NCBI GenBank assembly: GCA_963580285.1
Contig: OY757011.1
Location: forward strand, 117,361,037 to 117,425,036
Source: Lucinisca nassula
Taxonomy: Eukaryota; Mollusca; Bivalvia; Lucinida; Lucinidae
DNA: 64,000 nt
Direction of reading: 5' to 3'
Shown one piece after another: positions 35,401 to 46,989 of the stretch. The notes under the pieces are model-generated. The model was not told the origin of the DNA. It did not search any database and saw only the letters and a list, made by a program, of their open reading frames with translations. Within the stretch, counting starts at the first letter, position 1; each line of letters begins with the position of its first letter. Position numbers and translations under genes: made by a program.

Positions 35401-36640
35401 AAACCAAAGAGCCCCGGGGCGGGGGCTTTTTTGGCCCCAGCACTATAATTTGACTAATCTTGGTAGGGGTCCACTAGATGAAGCTTCATACCAAATATCA
35501 AAGACCTGGGCCTTGTGGTTTCATAGAAGAAGATTTTTAAAGATTTTCCTTATATAAGCCACTGTAAAACCAAAGGGCCCTGTGGCGGGGGCATTTTTTT
35601 TCCCAGCACTATAATTTGAACAATCTTGGTAGGGGTCCACTAGATGAAGCTTCATACCAAATATCAAAGTCCTGGGCCTTGTGGTTTCAGAGAAGAAGAT
35701 TTTTAAAGATTTTCCGTATATAAGCCTATGTAAAACCAAAGGGCCCCGGGGCGGAGGCATTTTTGGCCCCAGCACTATAATTTGAACAATCTTGGTAGGG
35801 GTCCACTAGATAAAGCTTCATACCAAATATCAAAGACCTGGGCCTTGTGGTTTCAGAGAAGAAGATTTTTAAAGATTTTCCCTATATAAGCCCATGTAAA
35901 ACCAAAGGGCCCCGTGGCGGGGGCATTTTTTGCCCCAGCACTATAATTTGAACAATCTTGGATGGGGTCAACTAGATAAAGCTTCATACCAAATATCAAA
36001 GTCCTGGGCCTTGCGGTTTCAGAGAAGAAGAGTTTTAAAGATTTTCCCTATATAAGCCTATGTAAAACCAAAGGGCCCCGGGGCAGGGATAGATTTGGCC
36101 TCAGCAATATAATTTGAATAATCTTGTTAGGGGTCCTTCAGATGAAGCTTCATACCAAATATAAAAGACCTAGGCCTTGTGGTTTCAGAGAAGAAGATTT
36201 TTAAAGATTTTCCCTACATAAGTCTACGTTAAACCAAAGGGCCCCGGAGCAGGGGCATTTTTGGCCCAAGGGCTTTAATTTGAACACTCTTTGTAGAGGT
36301 CCATTAGATGAAGCTTCATTCTAAATATCAAAGTCCTGGGCCTTGCGGTTTCAGAGAAGAAGATTTTTAAAGATTTTCCCTATATAAGCCTATGTAAAAC
36401 CAAAGGGCCCCACGGAGGGGGGCATTTTTTGCCCCAGCACTATAATTTGAACAATCTTGGTAGGGGTCAACTAGATAAAGCTTCATACCAAATATCAAAG
36501 TCCTGGGCCTTGTGGTTTCAGAGAAGAAGAGTTTTAAAGATTTTCCCTATATAAGCCTATGTAAAACCAAAGAGCCCCGGGGCGGGGGCTTTTTTGGCCC
36601 CAGCACTATAATTTGAACAATCTTGGTAGGGGTCCACTAG
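32500..36640. repeat. 1163-bp higher-order repeat, about 3.5 copies
   Basis: The distinctive monomer carrying GGATAGATTTGGCCTCAGC occurs with its TAGATTT at 32601, 33764, 34927 and 36090: spacing 1163 each time, equal to seven monomers of 166.1 bp. Monomers within a period differ clearly from each other but are nearly identical one period away (frames at 33195, 34358 and 35521 differ by one residue). This is the pattern of recent unequal exchange or replication slippage on a seven-monomer register. Confidence 0.85.
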
Positions 36641-36699
36641 ATGAAGCTTCATACCAAATATCAAAGACCTGGGCCTTGTGGTTTCAGAGAAGAAGATTT

Positions 36700-37690
36700 T
36701 TAAAGATTTTCCTTATATAAGCCACTGTAAAACCAAAGGGCCCCGTGGCAGGGGCATTTTTTTTCCCAGCATTATAATTTGAACAATCTTGGTAGGGGTC
36801 CACTAGATGAAGCTTCATACCAAATATCAAAGTCCTGGGCCTTGTGGTTTCAGAGAAGAAGATTTTTAAAGATTTTCCCTATATAAGCCTATGTAAAACC
36901 AAAGGGCCCCGGGGCGGGGGCATTTTTGGCCCCAGCACTATAATTTGAACAATCTTGGTAGGGGTCCACTAGATGAAGCTTCTTACCAAATATCAAAGAC
37001 CTGGGCCTTGTGGTTTCAGAGAAGAAGATTTTTAAAGATTTTCCCTATATAAGCCAATGTAAAACCAAAGGGCCCCGTGGCGGGGGCATTTTTTGTCCCA
37101 GCACTATAATTTGAACAATCTTGGTAGGGGTCCACTAGATGAAGCTTCATACCAAATATCAAAGTCCTGGGCCTTGTGGTTTCAGAGAAGAAGATTTTTA
37201 AAGATTTTCCCTATATAAGCCTATGTAAAACCAAAGGGCCCCGGGGCGGGGGCATTTTTCGCCCCAGCACTATAATTTGAACAATCGTGGTAGGGGTCCA
37301 CTAGATGAAGCTTCATACCAAATATCAAAGACCTGGGCCTTGTGGTTTCAGAGAAGAAGATTTTTAAAGATTTTCCCTATATAAGCCAATGTAAAACCAA
37401 AGGGCCCCGTGGAGGGGACATTTTTTGTCCCAGCACTATAATTTGAACAATCTTGGTAGGGGTCCACTAGATGAAGCTTCATACCAAATATCAAAGTCCT
37501 GGGCCTTGTGGTTTCAGAGAAGAAGATTTTTAAAGATTTTCCCTATATAAGCCTATGTAAAACCAAAGGGCCCCGGGGCGGGGGCATTTTTCGCCCCAGC
37601 ACTATAATTTGAACAATCTTGGTAGGGGTCCACTAGATGAAGCTTCATACCAAATATCAAAGACCTGGGCCTTGTGGTTTCAGAGAAGAA
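36700..37690. repeat. 332-bp dimeric repeat
   Basis: Right of the seven-monomer register, monomers alternate between GGGCCCCGTGG and GGGCCCCGGGG forms. The CATTTTTTGTCCC variant recurs at 37087 and 37419, exactly 332 bp apart, i.e. two monomers. It shows a second register within the same element. Confidence 0.75.
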
Positions 37691-38053
37691 GATTTTTTAA
37701 GTTTTGGGTGAAAAAAATCTATTTTTGGCTCCTGTGACCTAGATGTGCAACGGACCGGAACCATTTGAACAACTTTGAAAGGGGACCACCTAAGGATCAT
37801 TCCTGTGAAGTTTGGTCAAAATCCGATCAGTGGTTTAGGAGGAGATGTCGTTTAAAGAAATTGTTTACGCACGGACGGACGCACGGACGCACGACGGACA
37901 AAAAGTGATCCCAAAAGCTCACCTCGTCACTACGTGACGGTGAGCTAAAAAAAATAAATAAATTACAGGCTAAATTGTATGAATCTGCATGTCATTTTAC
38001 CTTGATATTTAAGCTTTTAACTACCACTTGTAAAATATTTTAAAAATAGTTAC

Positions 38054-38249
38054 CATTTTTATGCTTCTCAATTCCACTTTCACTGTCATCTGGAATTAGA
38101 AATAAATTCATTGTTCTGGAGTTTGCATCATTATAGGCCAAATAATGTTTAGATGATTTCTCTAAATTCTTTAAAAGACCTTTGCACAGGTGTAGTGGAG
38201 GGGAAAATACAAGGTCAGGACCACCATATGTAGTCTGGTTTCTTATCAC
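38054..38249 (-). CDS. internal exon, right duplicate (SANT-like gene)
   Basis: Twin of 27913-28108 at an offset of 10141, same frame, same flanking splice signals (donor AAAAATG|GTAACT). Four substitutions separate them, all replacing residues: Pro to Thr, Asn to Ser, Glu to Gly, Lys to Asn. Because the exon is 196 nt under the preferred start, using both copies in one mRNA would shift frame; only one could be used per transcript, or this one is dead. Which copy is ancestral is not shown. Confidence 0.5.
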
Positions 38250-38506
38250 CTATTCCCAGGAAATCTCATATTCTCATTCAGACTTAGTTTCCAATGTCAC
38301 AGATGCAAATGACACATCCACGTCTCAGCCAAAATTGGTCAAGATGAATAATTCAGTCAAGGTTTATTCCATGTTTTCAAAGTAAAACCCTATTTAGAGC
38401 TGCATTTCTGCTATATTTTTCATAAACAAAACAGTATTCATCAAATTACTGTGTGATTTTTGAGGGTACAAATATATTGTGGATAGCAACTAATAATCTT
38501 TTCAAT

Positions 38507-40484
38507 CAAGAGGCCCATTGGCCATAACACTCACCAGAGCTAAAGCCTTCCCTTGCCAATCAGACTAATATAAGATACATGCAATCAAAGCTTCAGTAAA
38601 TGTTCTAAAAAAATTTACACTAAATGCTATATAATTTTGCTGAAGATTTTATTTTTGACTTATATCATTTGACAAAGTAATTGGTGAAATGAGTGTGATG
38701 ACCTTGATCAGACTGCTCCTATGTCATTTTATCATACTTGGCAATGTCTGAGGTTAAATGCAAAAAATTTTTCTGCCAAGACTCAGCCTGATATTCCATA
38801 CTGGTTTTGAAGAGCTGTTTTTTTCTTTCTAAGTTTTGCTTTTTTGGCTGCCATGGCAGCCAATATAAACCCACACTGTGCAGAAAAATCATCTGACTGA
38901 TAGAAAACAACTTGATTGATTTTCCCATCGTAAGGCTATGGGACATTGTGGTTGCCATAGCAGCTTAAGTTTTCAGTAAACTTCCATGAAAAGCTTATGT
39001 CATCAATCCCCCACCAAAGGCATACTACAGATGAGAAATGTTCGAGCTTCTGTCCATGTCCATCTGATCTACATGTTTTATTGAGATCCAATCAAAACTA
39101 AAGGACATATGCTGATGACAAGGTCAAAAATAGGCATTTTCAGCAACCAAGGGGACATAACTCTATGATCAATAAGCAAACCTCGCCAGTTTTCAAACTC
39201 ATCCAAGCTTTTATCCCCAGCCTACTTATACGTAAGTTTGAGGAAGATCTGATCAAAAGTGAATGATATGCTGATGAAAAGGTCAAAATTAGGCATTTTC
39301 AGCAAACAATGGGACATAACTCTATGATGATCAGGCCGACCTCGCCAGTTTTCCAACTCATCCGAGCTTTTATCCCCAGCCTACTTATAAATAAGTTTGA
39401 AGAAGATCTGATCAAAACTAAAGGACTGATGCTGATTACAAGGCAAAAAATAGCTATTTTCAGCAACCAAGTGGACATAACCCTATGATGATCAGGCTGA
39501 CCTTGCCAGTTTTCAAACTCATACGAGCTTTTATCCCCAGCCTACTTATATGTAAGTTTCGGAAAGATCTGATCAAAACTGAAGGACTTATGCTGATGGC
39601 AAGGTCAAAACTAGGAAATTTCAGCAATGAAGGGGACATAACTCTATTTTTGTTTGTATTGGAGTTTAACGGCCCAGTCAACACTATTTAGGTCATTTTT
39701 GAGCCGGTCAGTTTATCTATCAACACTTTCCTGGGCAAGCTTATACGTAAGCGGTTAACCAGTACAGTGCACATTCTTTCGCCAGAAACTGACAACTGCC
39801 CTTCTTGAATCAGCGGAAGGGAGAGAATGACCGTAGAAAAGATTTCATGATCAATCTCCACGAAAGAATGTTGCCGACCCCGGCGGGAGTCGAACCCGCG
39901 TCCTCCTGTTCACCAGTCAGACGCGCATTCGACTGAGCCACTGAGGCCGGCGGACATAACTCTATAATTAATGGATCAACCTCGCCAGTTTTCTAACTCA
40001 TCTGAGCTTTTATCCCCAACCTACATATATGTAAGTTTCACAAAGATCCAATCAAAACTGAAGGAGTTATGCTGATGACAAGGTCAAAAATAGGAAATTT
40101 CAGCAATGAAGAGGACATAACTCTATAATTAATGGGTCAACCTCGCCAGTTTTCGAACTCATCTGAGCTTTTATCCCCAACCTACATATATGTAAGTTTC
40201 ACAAAGATCCAATCAAAACTGGAGGAGTTATGCTGATGACAAGCAGTTTCCTATTGTAAGTCTATGGGATCTTGTTGTTGCCATAGCAACCAAAGTTTTC
40301 ATTCAAATTGGATGAAGAGCTTATGTCATCAATCCCCCACCAGAGGCATGTTACAGATGAGAAATGACCAAGATCAGCTTGCAAGTTGCAGAGATATAAC
40401 TGGTCAAAGGTGTTAACGCCAACGCCGTTGACGAACCAATGTCTATCCTATAAGCTCCCCTGGAGCCTTCGGCTATGGTGAGCT
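38507..40484 (+). mobile_element. type A element, duplicate copy 2, with SINE
   Basis: Same termini and array as 28366-30025 (5' CAAGAGGCCCATTGG, 3' hairpin ending GGTGAGCT at 40484). The array is interrupted at 39648-39951 by a tRNA-headed SINE that copy 1 lacks. Confidence 0.75.
39648..39951 (-). mobile_element. tRNA-headed SINE with 14-bp target duplication
   Basis: GGACATAACTCTAT flanks both sides (39634-39647 and 39952-39965). On the minus strand it starts CCGGCCTCAGTGGCTCAGTC (A box) with GCGGGTTCGACTCCCGCC (B box) and ends GTTGACTGGGCCGTTAAACT before CCAATACAAACAAAAA. The head is unlike that of the SINE at 10017, but the tail is related. Copy 1 of the segmental duplication has the empty site. 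Confidence 0.85.
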
Positions 40485-40516
40485 AAAAAGGTGTTAAAAG
40501 CATCCAGGTCATATAA

Positions 40517-41298
40517 CAAGAATTCTGCCAAAAGCTATGTCGCGCCTGTGAGAGCGCAAAGTCACCAAGCCATGAAATGTAGGTCAAGGTCAAATTTAGA
40601 TGCTTGCATTGACCAGGCGTTCCCAAGATACAAGTTTGTACCAAGTAACATTAATTAAGCTCTAATAGTTCTTGAGAAATAAACTTGATCATTTGGGTGA
40701 ACCCTGGGGTGGTCGCAAATTTTCACAAAGTCAGTGAACCATGAAATATAGGTCAAGGTCAATATCGATGCTTGCATTGAAGTTGCTTTACCTAGATACA
40801 AGTTTGTACCAAGTAACATCAATCAAGCTGTAATAGTTCTTGAGAAATAAACTTGAATATTCGGGTGAACACTAGGGTGGTCGCAAATTTTAACAAAGTC
40901 AATGAACCGTAAAATGTAGGTCAAGGTGAAATATAGATGCTTGCATTGAAGTTGCCATACGTAGATACAAGTTTGTACCAAGTAACATCAATCAAGCTGT
41001 AATAGTTCTTAAGAAATAAACTTGAATATTCGGGTGAACGCTAGGGTGGTCGCAAATTTTAGTCAATGAACCTTAAAATGTAGGTCAAGGTGAAATATAG
41101 ATGCTTGCATTGAAGTTACCATGCGTAGATACAAGTTTGTACCAAGTAACATCAATCAAGCTGTAATAGTTCTTGAGAAATAAACTTGAATATTCTGGTG
41201 AAAGCTAGGGTGGTCGCAAAAGTTGACGAACGGACGGACAGACGAACGGACGGAAAACTGGACACCTATATCGCACCATGCTAATAGCAGGCGCGACA
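40517..41298 (+). mobile_element. type B element, duplicate copy 2
   Basis: Matches 30058-30839 nearly throughout, with the same TGTCGCGCCTG / CAGGCGCGACA motifs. The GACR tract reads GACGAACGGACGGACAGACG, then GAACGGACGG, slightly different from copy 1. Confidence 0.78.
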
Positions 41299-41462
41299 AA
41301 AACAAGTCTAATGCACATATATACAGGATAAAATTTCTAGGTGCATGACCTTGACCTCTAGGTTGTGGTCAGGGTTGGGGATGATCTTGAATAAAAATTT
41401 CTATTTCTGACCAGTATCTATCAGCATACCAAAATCTAAAGTAGATTCATCAAAGGGTTCAG

Positions 41463-41572
41463 GAGATGATTCATATAAGCTTCTAGCTTACCATCAAATC
41501 CTGATCTATGTTGCATGTACTGTATTTGCATTGTGTAATTGTTAATTGAAAGAAATAAAATATTGTTTAAAC
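41463..41572 (+). mobile_element. 110-bp LINE 3' tail with 12-bp target duplication
   Basis: CAAAGGGTTCAG is duplicated at 41451-41462 and 41573-41584, while copy 1 has it once (about 30995). The insert ends GAAAGAAATAAAATATTGTTTAAAC, an AATAAA signal and AT-rich tail typical of a severely 5'-truncated non-LTR element. Confidence 0.7.
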
Positions 41573-42026
41573 CAAAGGGTTCAGACAATAAGAGCTCTTA
41601 ACTAGAAATAGTGTTACTTACAGAGCCCCACGTTTAGCCTTTCACAACATCTGGTCAAGCTCTCAATAAATTATAGAGATATGGACCGGACATGGAATCA
41701 TATGACAGTTTCAACAGGGATCATTATTCTGAAAAGCAGGCAGACAGAGTTACTATATTTGTGCTCTGTACATACCTGGACGGTGGTAACATTAAGAGAT
41801 CTGGACCTGACAAGGAACCATAAGGATCCTATCTCTGTACAGTAGACAGATTAACAGTTTTGGACGGAAACAAATATTGAGCGGAAACAAATTGTGGGCA
41901 TAAATCAAGGGCCCCTAACTCTGCTGAAATGAATCTGAGATTTATGTGCAAACAATATGCACATCATCAGACCATGACCTAATCATCTGTGAAGTTGCAA
42001 AACTATTGGCCTAAAACTGCAGGAGG

Positions 42027-42361
42027 TGTGTGTGTGTGAATTCGGGTTTAACGTCGCTTTCAACAATTTTTTAGTCATATCACGACAGTGTCTGGTTGTG
42101 ACAGGGAGCTCAATGCTCACTTTTATAGTGCTGCCTCACTGAAGTATCATGTCCCAGACACATTACATGATACCACACCCAGTCACATTATCCTGACACT
42201 GGATCGACAAGTCCTAGCTCTATCCCGTAAATCTGAGTGCCAAGCGAGGAGCAGCTAGTACCATTTTTAACGACTTTGGTATGTCGCGGCCCAGGATCGA
42301 ACCCGTGACCTCCCGTTCCCCGGAGCGGACACTCTACCAACTGAGCTATTGGGGCCGGTTG
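42027..42361 (-). mobile_element. tRNA-headed SINE, second copy of the 10017 family
   Basis: Reverse-complement match to 10017-10352 across the whole length, including GATAGCTCAGTTGG-type head (here with one change), GACATGATACTTCAGTGAGG core and GCGACGTTAAACCC tail with a (CA)n run. Target duplication ACTGCAGGAGG at 42016-42026 and 42362-42372. Confidence 0.85.
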
Positions 42362-42449
42362 ACTGCAGGAGGAGTTGGGCTCACGAGACACCCACTGACT
42401 ATAAGGTTTTTAGGTAAAAACTAAGTTAACAAAGCGGAAAAAGTTAAAA

Positions 42450-44826
42450 CAAGAGGGCCATGATGGCTCTAGATGGCTCACCTGAAATCACTGACCAAGC
42501 TCCCTGAAAGTCAGAATGGCTCAAGATGTTATCATACCTAACATTTGTGGGAAGTCATATCAAAATCCGTTGATAAATGTAGGTGCTAGAGCGACGCCAG
42601 AAGTTATATTAAAACCCATCAATAATTGTATGTGCTAGTGCTAGATGATCATTCTGAGCAAGTTTGATGAAGATTGGACCATAACTGTGGCCTCTAGAGT
42701 GTTCACAAGGTTTTTCTATGATTTGACCTAGTGACCTACTTTTAGAACACAATTGAGATATAGTCAAAATGATAATTCTGAGCAAGTTTGATGAAGATTG
42801 GACCAAAGCTGTGGCCTCTAGAGTGTCAACAAGGTTTTTACATGAGTTGACCTAGTGACCTACATTTCGAACGTGACCGAGATATAGTCAAGATGATCAT
42901 TCTCACCAAGTTTGATGAAGATTGGACCAAAACTGTGGCTAGAGTGTTCACATGGTTTTTCTATGATTTAACCTAGTGACCTACTTTTCGTACTTGACCA
43001 AGTTATTGTCAAGATGATCATTCTGAGCAAGTTTGATGAAGATTGGACCATAACTGTGGCCTCTAGGGTGTTCACAAGGTTTTTCTATGATTTGACCTAA
43101 GTACCTAGTTTGCGAACATAATTGAGATATTGTCAAGACGATCATTCTGAGCAAGTTTGATTAAGATTGGACCAAAACTGTGGCCTCGAGAGTGTTCACA
43201 AGGTTTTTCTATGATTTGAACTAGTGACCTACTTTTCGTACTTGACCAAGTTATTGTCAAGATGATCATTCTGAGCAAGTTTGATGAAGATTGGACCATA
43301 ACTGTGGCATTTGGAGTGTTCAAAGGTTTTTCTATGATTTGACCTAGTGACCTACTTTTCGAACATGATTGAGATATTGTCAAGATGATCAGTCTGAGAA
43401 AGTTTGATAAAGATTGGACCAAAACTGTGGCCTCTAGAGTGTTCACAAGGTTTTTCTATAATTTGACCTAGTGACCTCCTTTTCGAACATGATTAAGATA
43501 TAGTCAAGATGATCATTCTGAGCAAGTTTGATAAAGATTGGACCATACCTGTGGCCTCTAGATTGTTCACAAGATTTTTCTATGATTTGACCTAGTGACC
43601 TACTTTTTGACCTGACATGACTCATATTCGAACTTGACCAAGATTTTGTCAAGATGATCGTTCTGAGCAAGTTTGATGAAGTTTGGACCAAAACTGTGGC
43701 CTCTAGAGTGTTCACAATGTTTTTCTATGATTTGACCTAATGACCTTCTTTTGACCTGACATGACCCATATTCGAACTTGACCGAGATATTGTCAAGCTA
43801 ATCATTCTGAGCAAGTTTGATGAAGATTGGACCAAAATTGTGGCATCCAGAGAGTTCACAAGGTTTTTCTATGATTTGACCTAGTGACCTATTTTTTGAC
43901 CCGACATGACCCATATTCGAACTTTACCGAGATTTTGTCAAGATGATCATTCTGAGCAAGTTTGATGAAGATTGGACCAAAACTGTGGCCTCTAGAGTGT
44001 TCACAAGGTTTTTTTCTATGATTTGACCTAGTGACCTACTTTTTGACCTGACATGACTCATATTCGAACTTGACCGAGATTTTGTCAAGATGATCATTCT
44101 GAGCAAGTTTGATGAAGATTGGACCAAAACTGTGGCCTCTAGAGTGTTCACAAGGTTTTTCTATGATTTGACCTAGTGACCGACTTTTTGACCCGACATG
44201 ACCCATATTCGAACTTGACCGAGATTTTGTCAAGATGATCATTCTGAGCAAGTTTGATGAAGATTGAACCAAAAATGTGGCCTCTAGAGTGTTCACAACG
44301 TTTTTACTATGATTTGACCTAGTGACCTACTTTTTGACCTGACATGACCCATATTCGAACTTGACCGAGATTTTGTCAAGATGATCATTCTGAGCAAGTT
44401 TGATGAAGATTGGACCAAAACTGTGGCCTCTAGAGTGTTCACAAGGTTTTTCTATGATTTGACCTAGTGACCGACTTTTTGACCCTACATGACCCATATT
44501 CGAACTTGACCAAGATTTTGTCAAGATGATCATTCTGAGCAGTTTGATGAAGATTGGACCAAAACTGTGACCTCTAGAGTGTTCACAAGGTTTTTCTATG
44601 ATTTGACCTAGTGACCGACTTTTTGACCCGACATGACCCATATTCGAACTTGACGGAGATTTTGTCAAGATAATAATTCTGAGCAAGTTTGATGGAGATT
44701 GGACCAAAACTGTGGCCTCTAGAGTGTTCACAAGGAACAGTTTACGCACGGACGACACACGACAAACGACGACGCCAGACATAGCACGGTCACAAAAGCT
44801 CACCATGACCTTCGGTCAGGTGAGCT
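42450..44826 (+). mobile_element. complete type A element with ~146-bp units
   Basis: 5' CAAGAGGGCCATGATGGCTC; later units (from about 43560) are 146-147 bp, marked by TCTAGAGTGTTCACAAGG; earlier units lack about 20 bases (no TTTGACCTGACATGACCC). Tract GCACGGACGACACACGACAA; 3' hairpin 44797-44826 with inner stem TGACC/GGTCA. The neighbouring type H unit at about 45003 has GTTAAAAAAAAATAAATCTG at the equivalent position, a paralogous empty site. Confidence 0.8.
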
Positions 44827-46035
44827 AAAAAAAAAATCTGAGATTTATGTGCAAACAATTATGCAAATCTTCAGATCCTGACCTAATCATATGTGAAGTT
44901 TCAAAACGATTGGCAAAAAACTGCAAGAGGAGTTGAATTCACAAGACACCCACTGACTATAAGGGTTTTAGGTAAAAACTGACTAAGTCAAAAAAGCGGA
45001 AAAAGTTAAAAAAAAATAAATCTGAGAATTATGAGCAAACAATATGCACATCTACACACCATGGCCAAAACCTCTGTGAAGTTTCAAAATAATTGGCCAA
45101 AAAAAAAACTTTAGGAGGAGTTGGGCTCACAAGACACCCACTGTAAATTGTTGACGAACGGACAAACAGGCAAGCGAAATGATCACGCCTATATCGCCCC
45201 CCTAACGCAGGTGCGACAAAAAGCAGGCAGAGTTACCATTCTTGCACTCTGCACACCTTTAGGCTATAGTTGGTAAGTATGCAAGATCTGATTAAATACC
45301 TCCAAGGATCACAAAGTTATGGGCTGGACATGAAATTATTAGACTATTATAACAAGGGCAAAAACTCTGTAAACAAGGGCAAAAACTCTGCAAACAAGGA
45401 AGGCAGAGTTACCATTCGTGCCCTCTGCACAGCCTTGGGCTACAGTTCATAAATATGCAAGGTTTGATCGAATTCCCTGCAGTCATTGGCCAGACACACA
45501 ATTTAACGACCATCATAACAAAGACAAAAACTCTATTAACAAGGCAGGTAGAGTTACCATTCTTGCACTCTGCACATCTTTTGACAACTGTTAGTAACTT
45601 TGCAAGGTTTGATCATGATCCTTCCAAGGATCACCCAGTTATGGGCCTGACACTAAGTCATATGACCATCATAACAGGGGATATAACTCTGTAAACAAAC
45701 AGGCAGAGTTACCATTCTTGCATTCTGCACACCCTTAGGCTATAGCTGGTAAGTATGCAAGATTTAATCAAATACCTCCAAGGATCACAAAGTTATGGGC
45801 TGGACATAAAATCATATGACTATTATAACAAGGGCAAAAACTCTGTAAACAAGGAAGGCAAAGATAACATTCTTGCACTCTGCACACCCTTGGACTGTAG
45901 TAAGTAGGCAAGGTTTGATCAAAAGTTCTCCAAGGGTCATAGGGACATGGGCCCGACACAGAATCATTGCTGATGGACAGACAGATGGACAAGGTGATTA
46001 CTGTAGGACATCAGCTCACTTCGTCAAGCGATGCC

Positions 46036-46989
46036 CTAAAAAGCTTAACATAAAGCTTTAGCAGGAAATTTTTAAGTCAATGACAATCAGGGTGGGAATG
46101 GTCCTGTATAAAATTCTGGATGAATATCTATCAACCTACCAAATATAAAGGAACTGCATTAACAGAATCAGAATACACATGTGTATAGCTTTAACATATC
46201 AGAATACACACAACATAACTTGATATTTCTAAGTTCCTGACCTTGATCTCTAGGTCACAGTGAGGGATGGTGATGGTCTTGATTGAAACTCTGGACCAAT
46301 GTCTATCATCATACCATATATAAACACAATGTAACAAAGGATTCAGAAAAATATGAGATCTTTACAATTTTTAACACATAACTCAAGAAATTTCTAAATC
46401 CGTGACCTTCATCTCTGTCACAGTCAGGGGTGGGACTGATCTTGAATAAAATTTGGGACTAATATCTATCATTAAACAAAATATTTACTAAATGCAACTT
46501 TCAGAGACAGCTGATGAAAGTTGAAGGGGCTATGCTCCATACAACTATGAATAAGACTTTTCCCTGCATTCTTGGTAAAGTCACTCTGGCTTGACTGGTC
46601 AGATCTGGTCCAATTTCCATCTCTTCCAAGTTTTGTGCATGTCCTAGTTCTCTGCAAGTTCCAGGAAGATCGGATTAAACGTGCTATTATACTTTTATGA
46701 GAAATAACCAATTGTGATCCAATAAGCTTATGGGAGGTTTTGTTGCCACCGTTAAGCAGTTTTGATCCTAAAATTTAATACAGCCTTTCCCTAGCCCAAA
46801 TGATGCAACACATTATATCAAAGATTGGCCTACTGGTTTCAGAAGTGTTGTGGTTTGAAAGTGTCGACAATGGGCAGTGGAAAGATGACTGAGACTTTAA
46901 ACTCACCTTGTGAGCCTGCAACTTAGTGTGCTTAAAATTTGCCTCATTTACAGAAACAGTTGTATCTAATATACATTATGACTTCATAC
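46036..46989. other. diverged repeat units and intron sequence
   Basis: About 46070-46480 holds three weak units of the GACCTTGATCTCTAGGTCAC type. The stretch 46480-46900 resembles diverged array DNA (GCTATGCTCC, TCCAATTTCC). No exon is supported until 46990. Confidence 0.4.

Larger units (their letters stand above)
31589..37946 (+). mobile_element. 6.36-kb type A element of 166-bp satellite monomers
   Basis: 5' CAAGAGGGCCATGATGGCCC then GATCGCTCACCTGATCC; 3' GCACGGACGGACGCACGG tract and a hairpin at 37916-37946 with outer stem GCTCACC/GGTGAGC. The body is over 35 monomers of about 166 bp, recognised by TTTCAGAGAAGAAG, CCAAAGGGCCCCGGGGC and TAATTTGAACAATCTTGG. The empty site is in copy 1 at 27808: there AATTAAAAGAAAAT, here AATTAAA on the left and eight A then T on the right, two bases longer in total. 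No coding potential; 84-codon frames inside are monomer read-throughs. Confidence 0.88.
31190..41636. repeat. segmental tandem duplication, copy 2 (filled)
   Basis: Same order as copy 1: retroelement 3' half (31190-31588), exon (38054-38249), type A (38507-40484), type B (40517-41298). It is lengthened by a 6.36-kb type A insertion (31589-37946), a SINE (39648-39951) and a short LINE tail (41463-41572). These three are absent from copy 1 and so arrived after, or were lost since, the duplication; clean target duplications favour arrival. Confidence 0.8.
41866..45217 (+). mobile_element. type H array (TATCGCCCCCC ... GTGCGACA end), interrupted
   Basis: Units carry TCTGAGATTTATG(T)GCAAACAA and GGCTCACAAGACACCCACTG. 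The 3' end after GACGAACGGACAAACAGGC is TATATCGCCCCCCTAACGC and GCAGGTGCGACAAAAA, a diverged relative of the type B 3' end. It is split by the SINE at 42027-42361 and the type A element at 42450-44826. Confidence 0.55.
41637..46035 (+). mobile_element. type G array with nested type H, SINE and type A
   Basis: Type G units (GCAGAGTTACCATTCTTGCA, CACTCTGCACA) run from about 41640 to 41860 and resume at 45226, ending in GGACAGACAGATGGACAAGG and TAGGACATC...GATGCCCTAAA at about 45973-46035. Between them is a type H array, itself interrupted by a SINE and a type A element. Confidence 0.6.

Noticed and set aside
33195..36000. 84-codon frames repeated at 33195, 34358 and 35521
   Set aside because: They follow the 166-bp satellite monomer; their regular spacing is the higher-order repeat and not a gene family.
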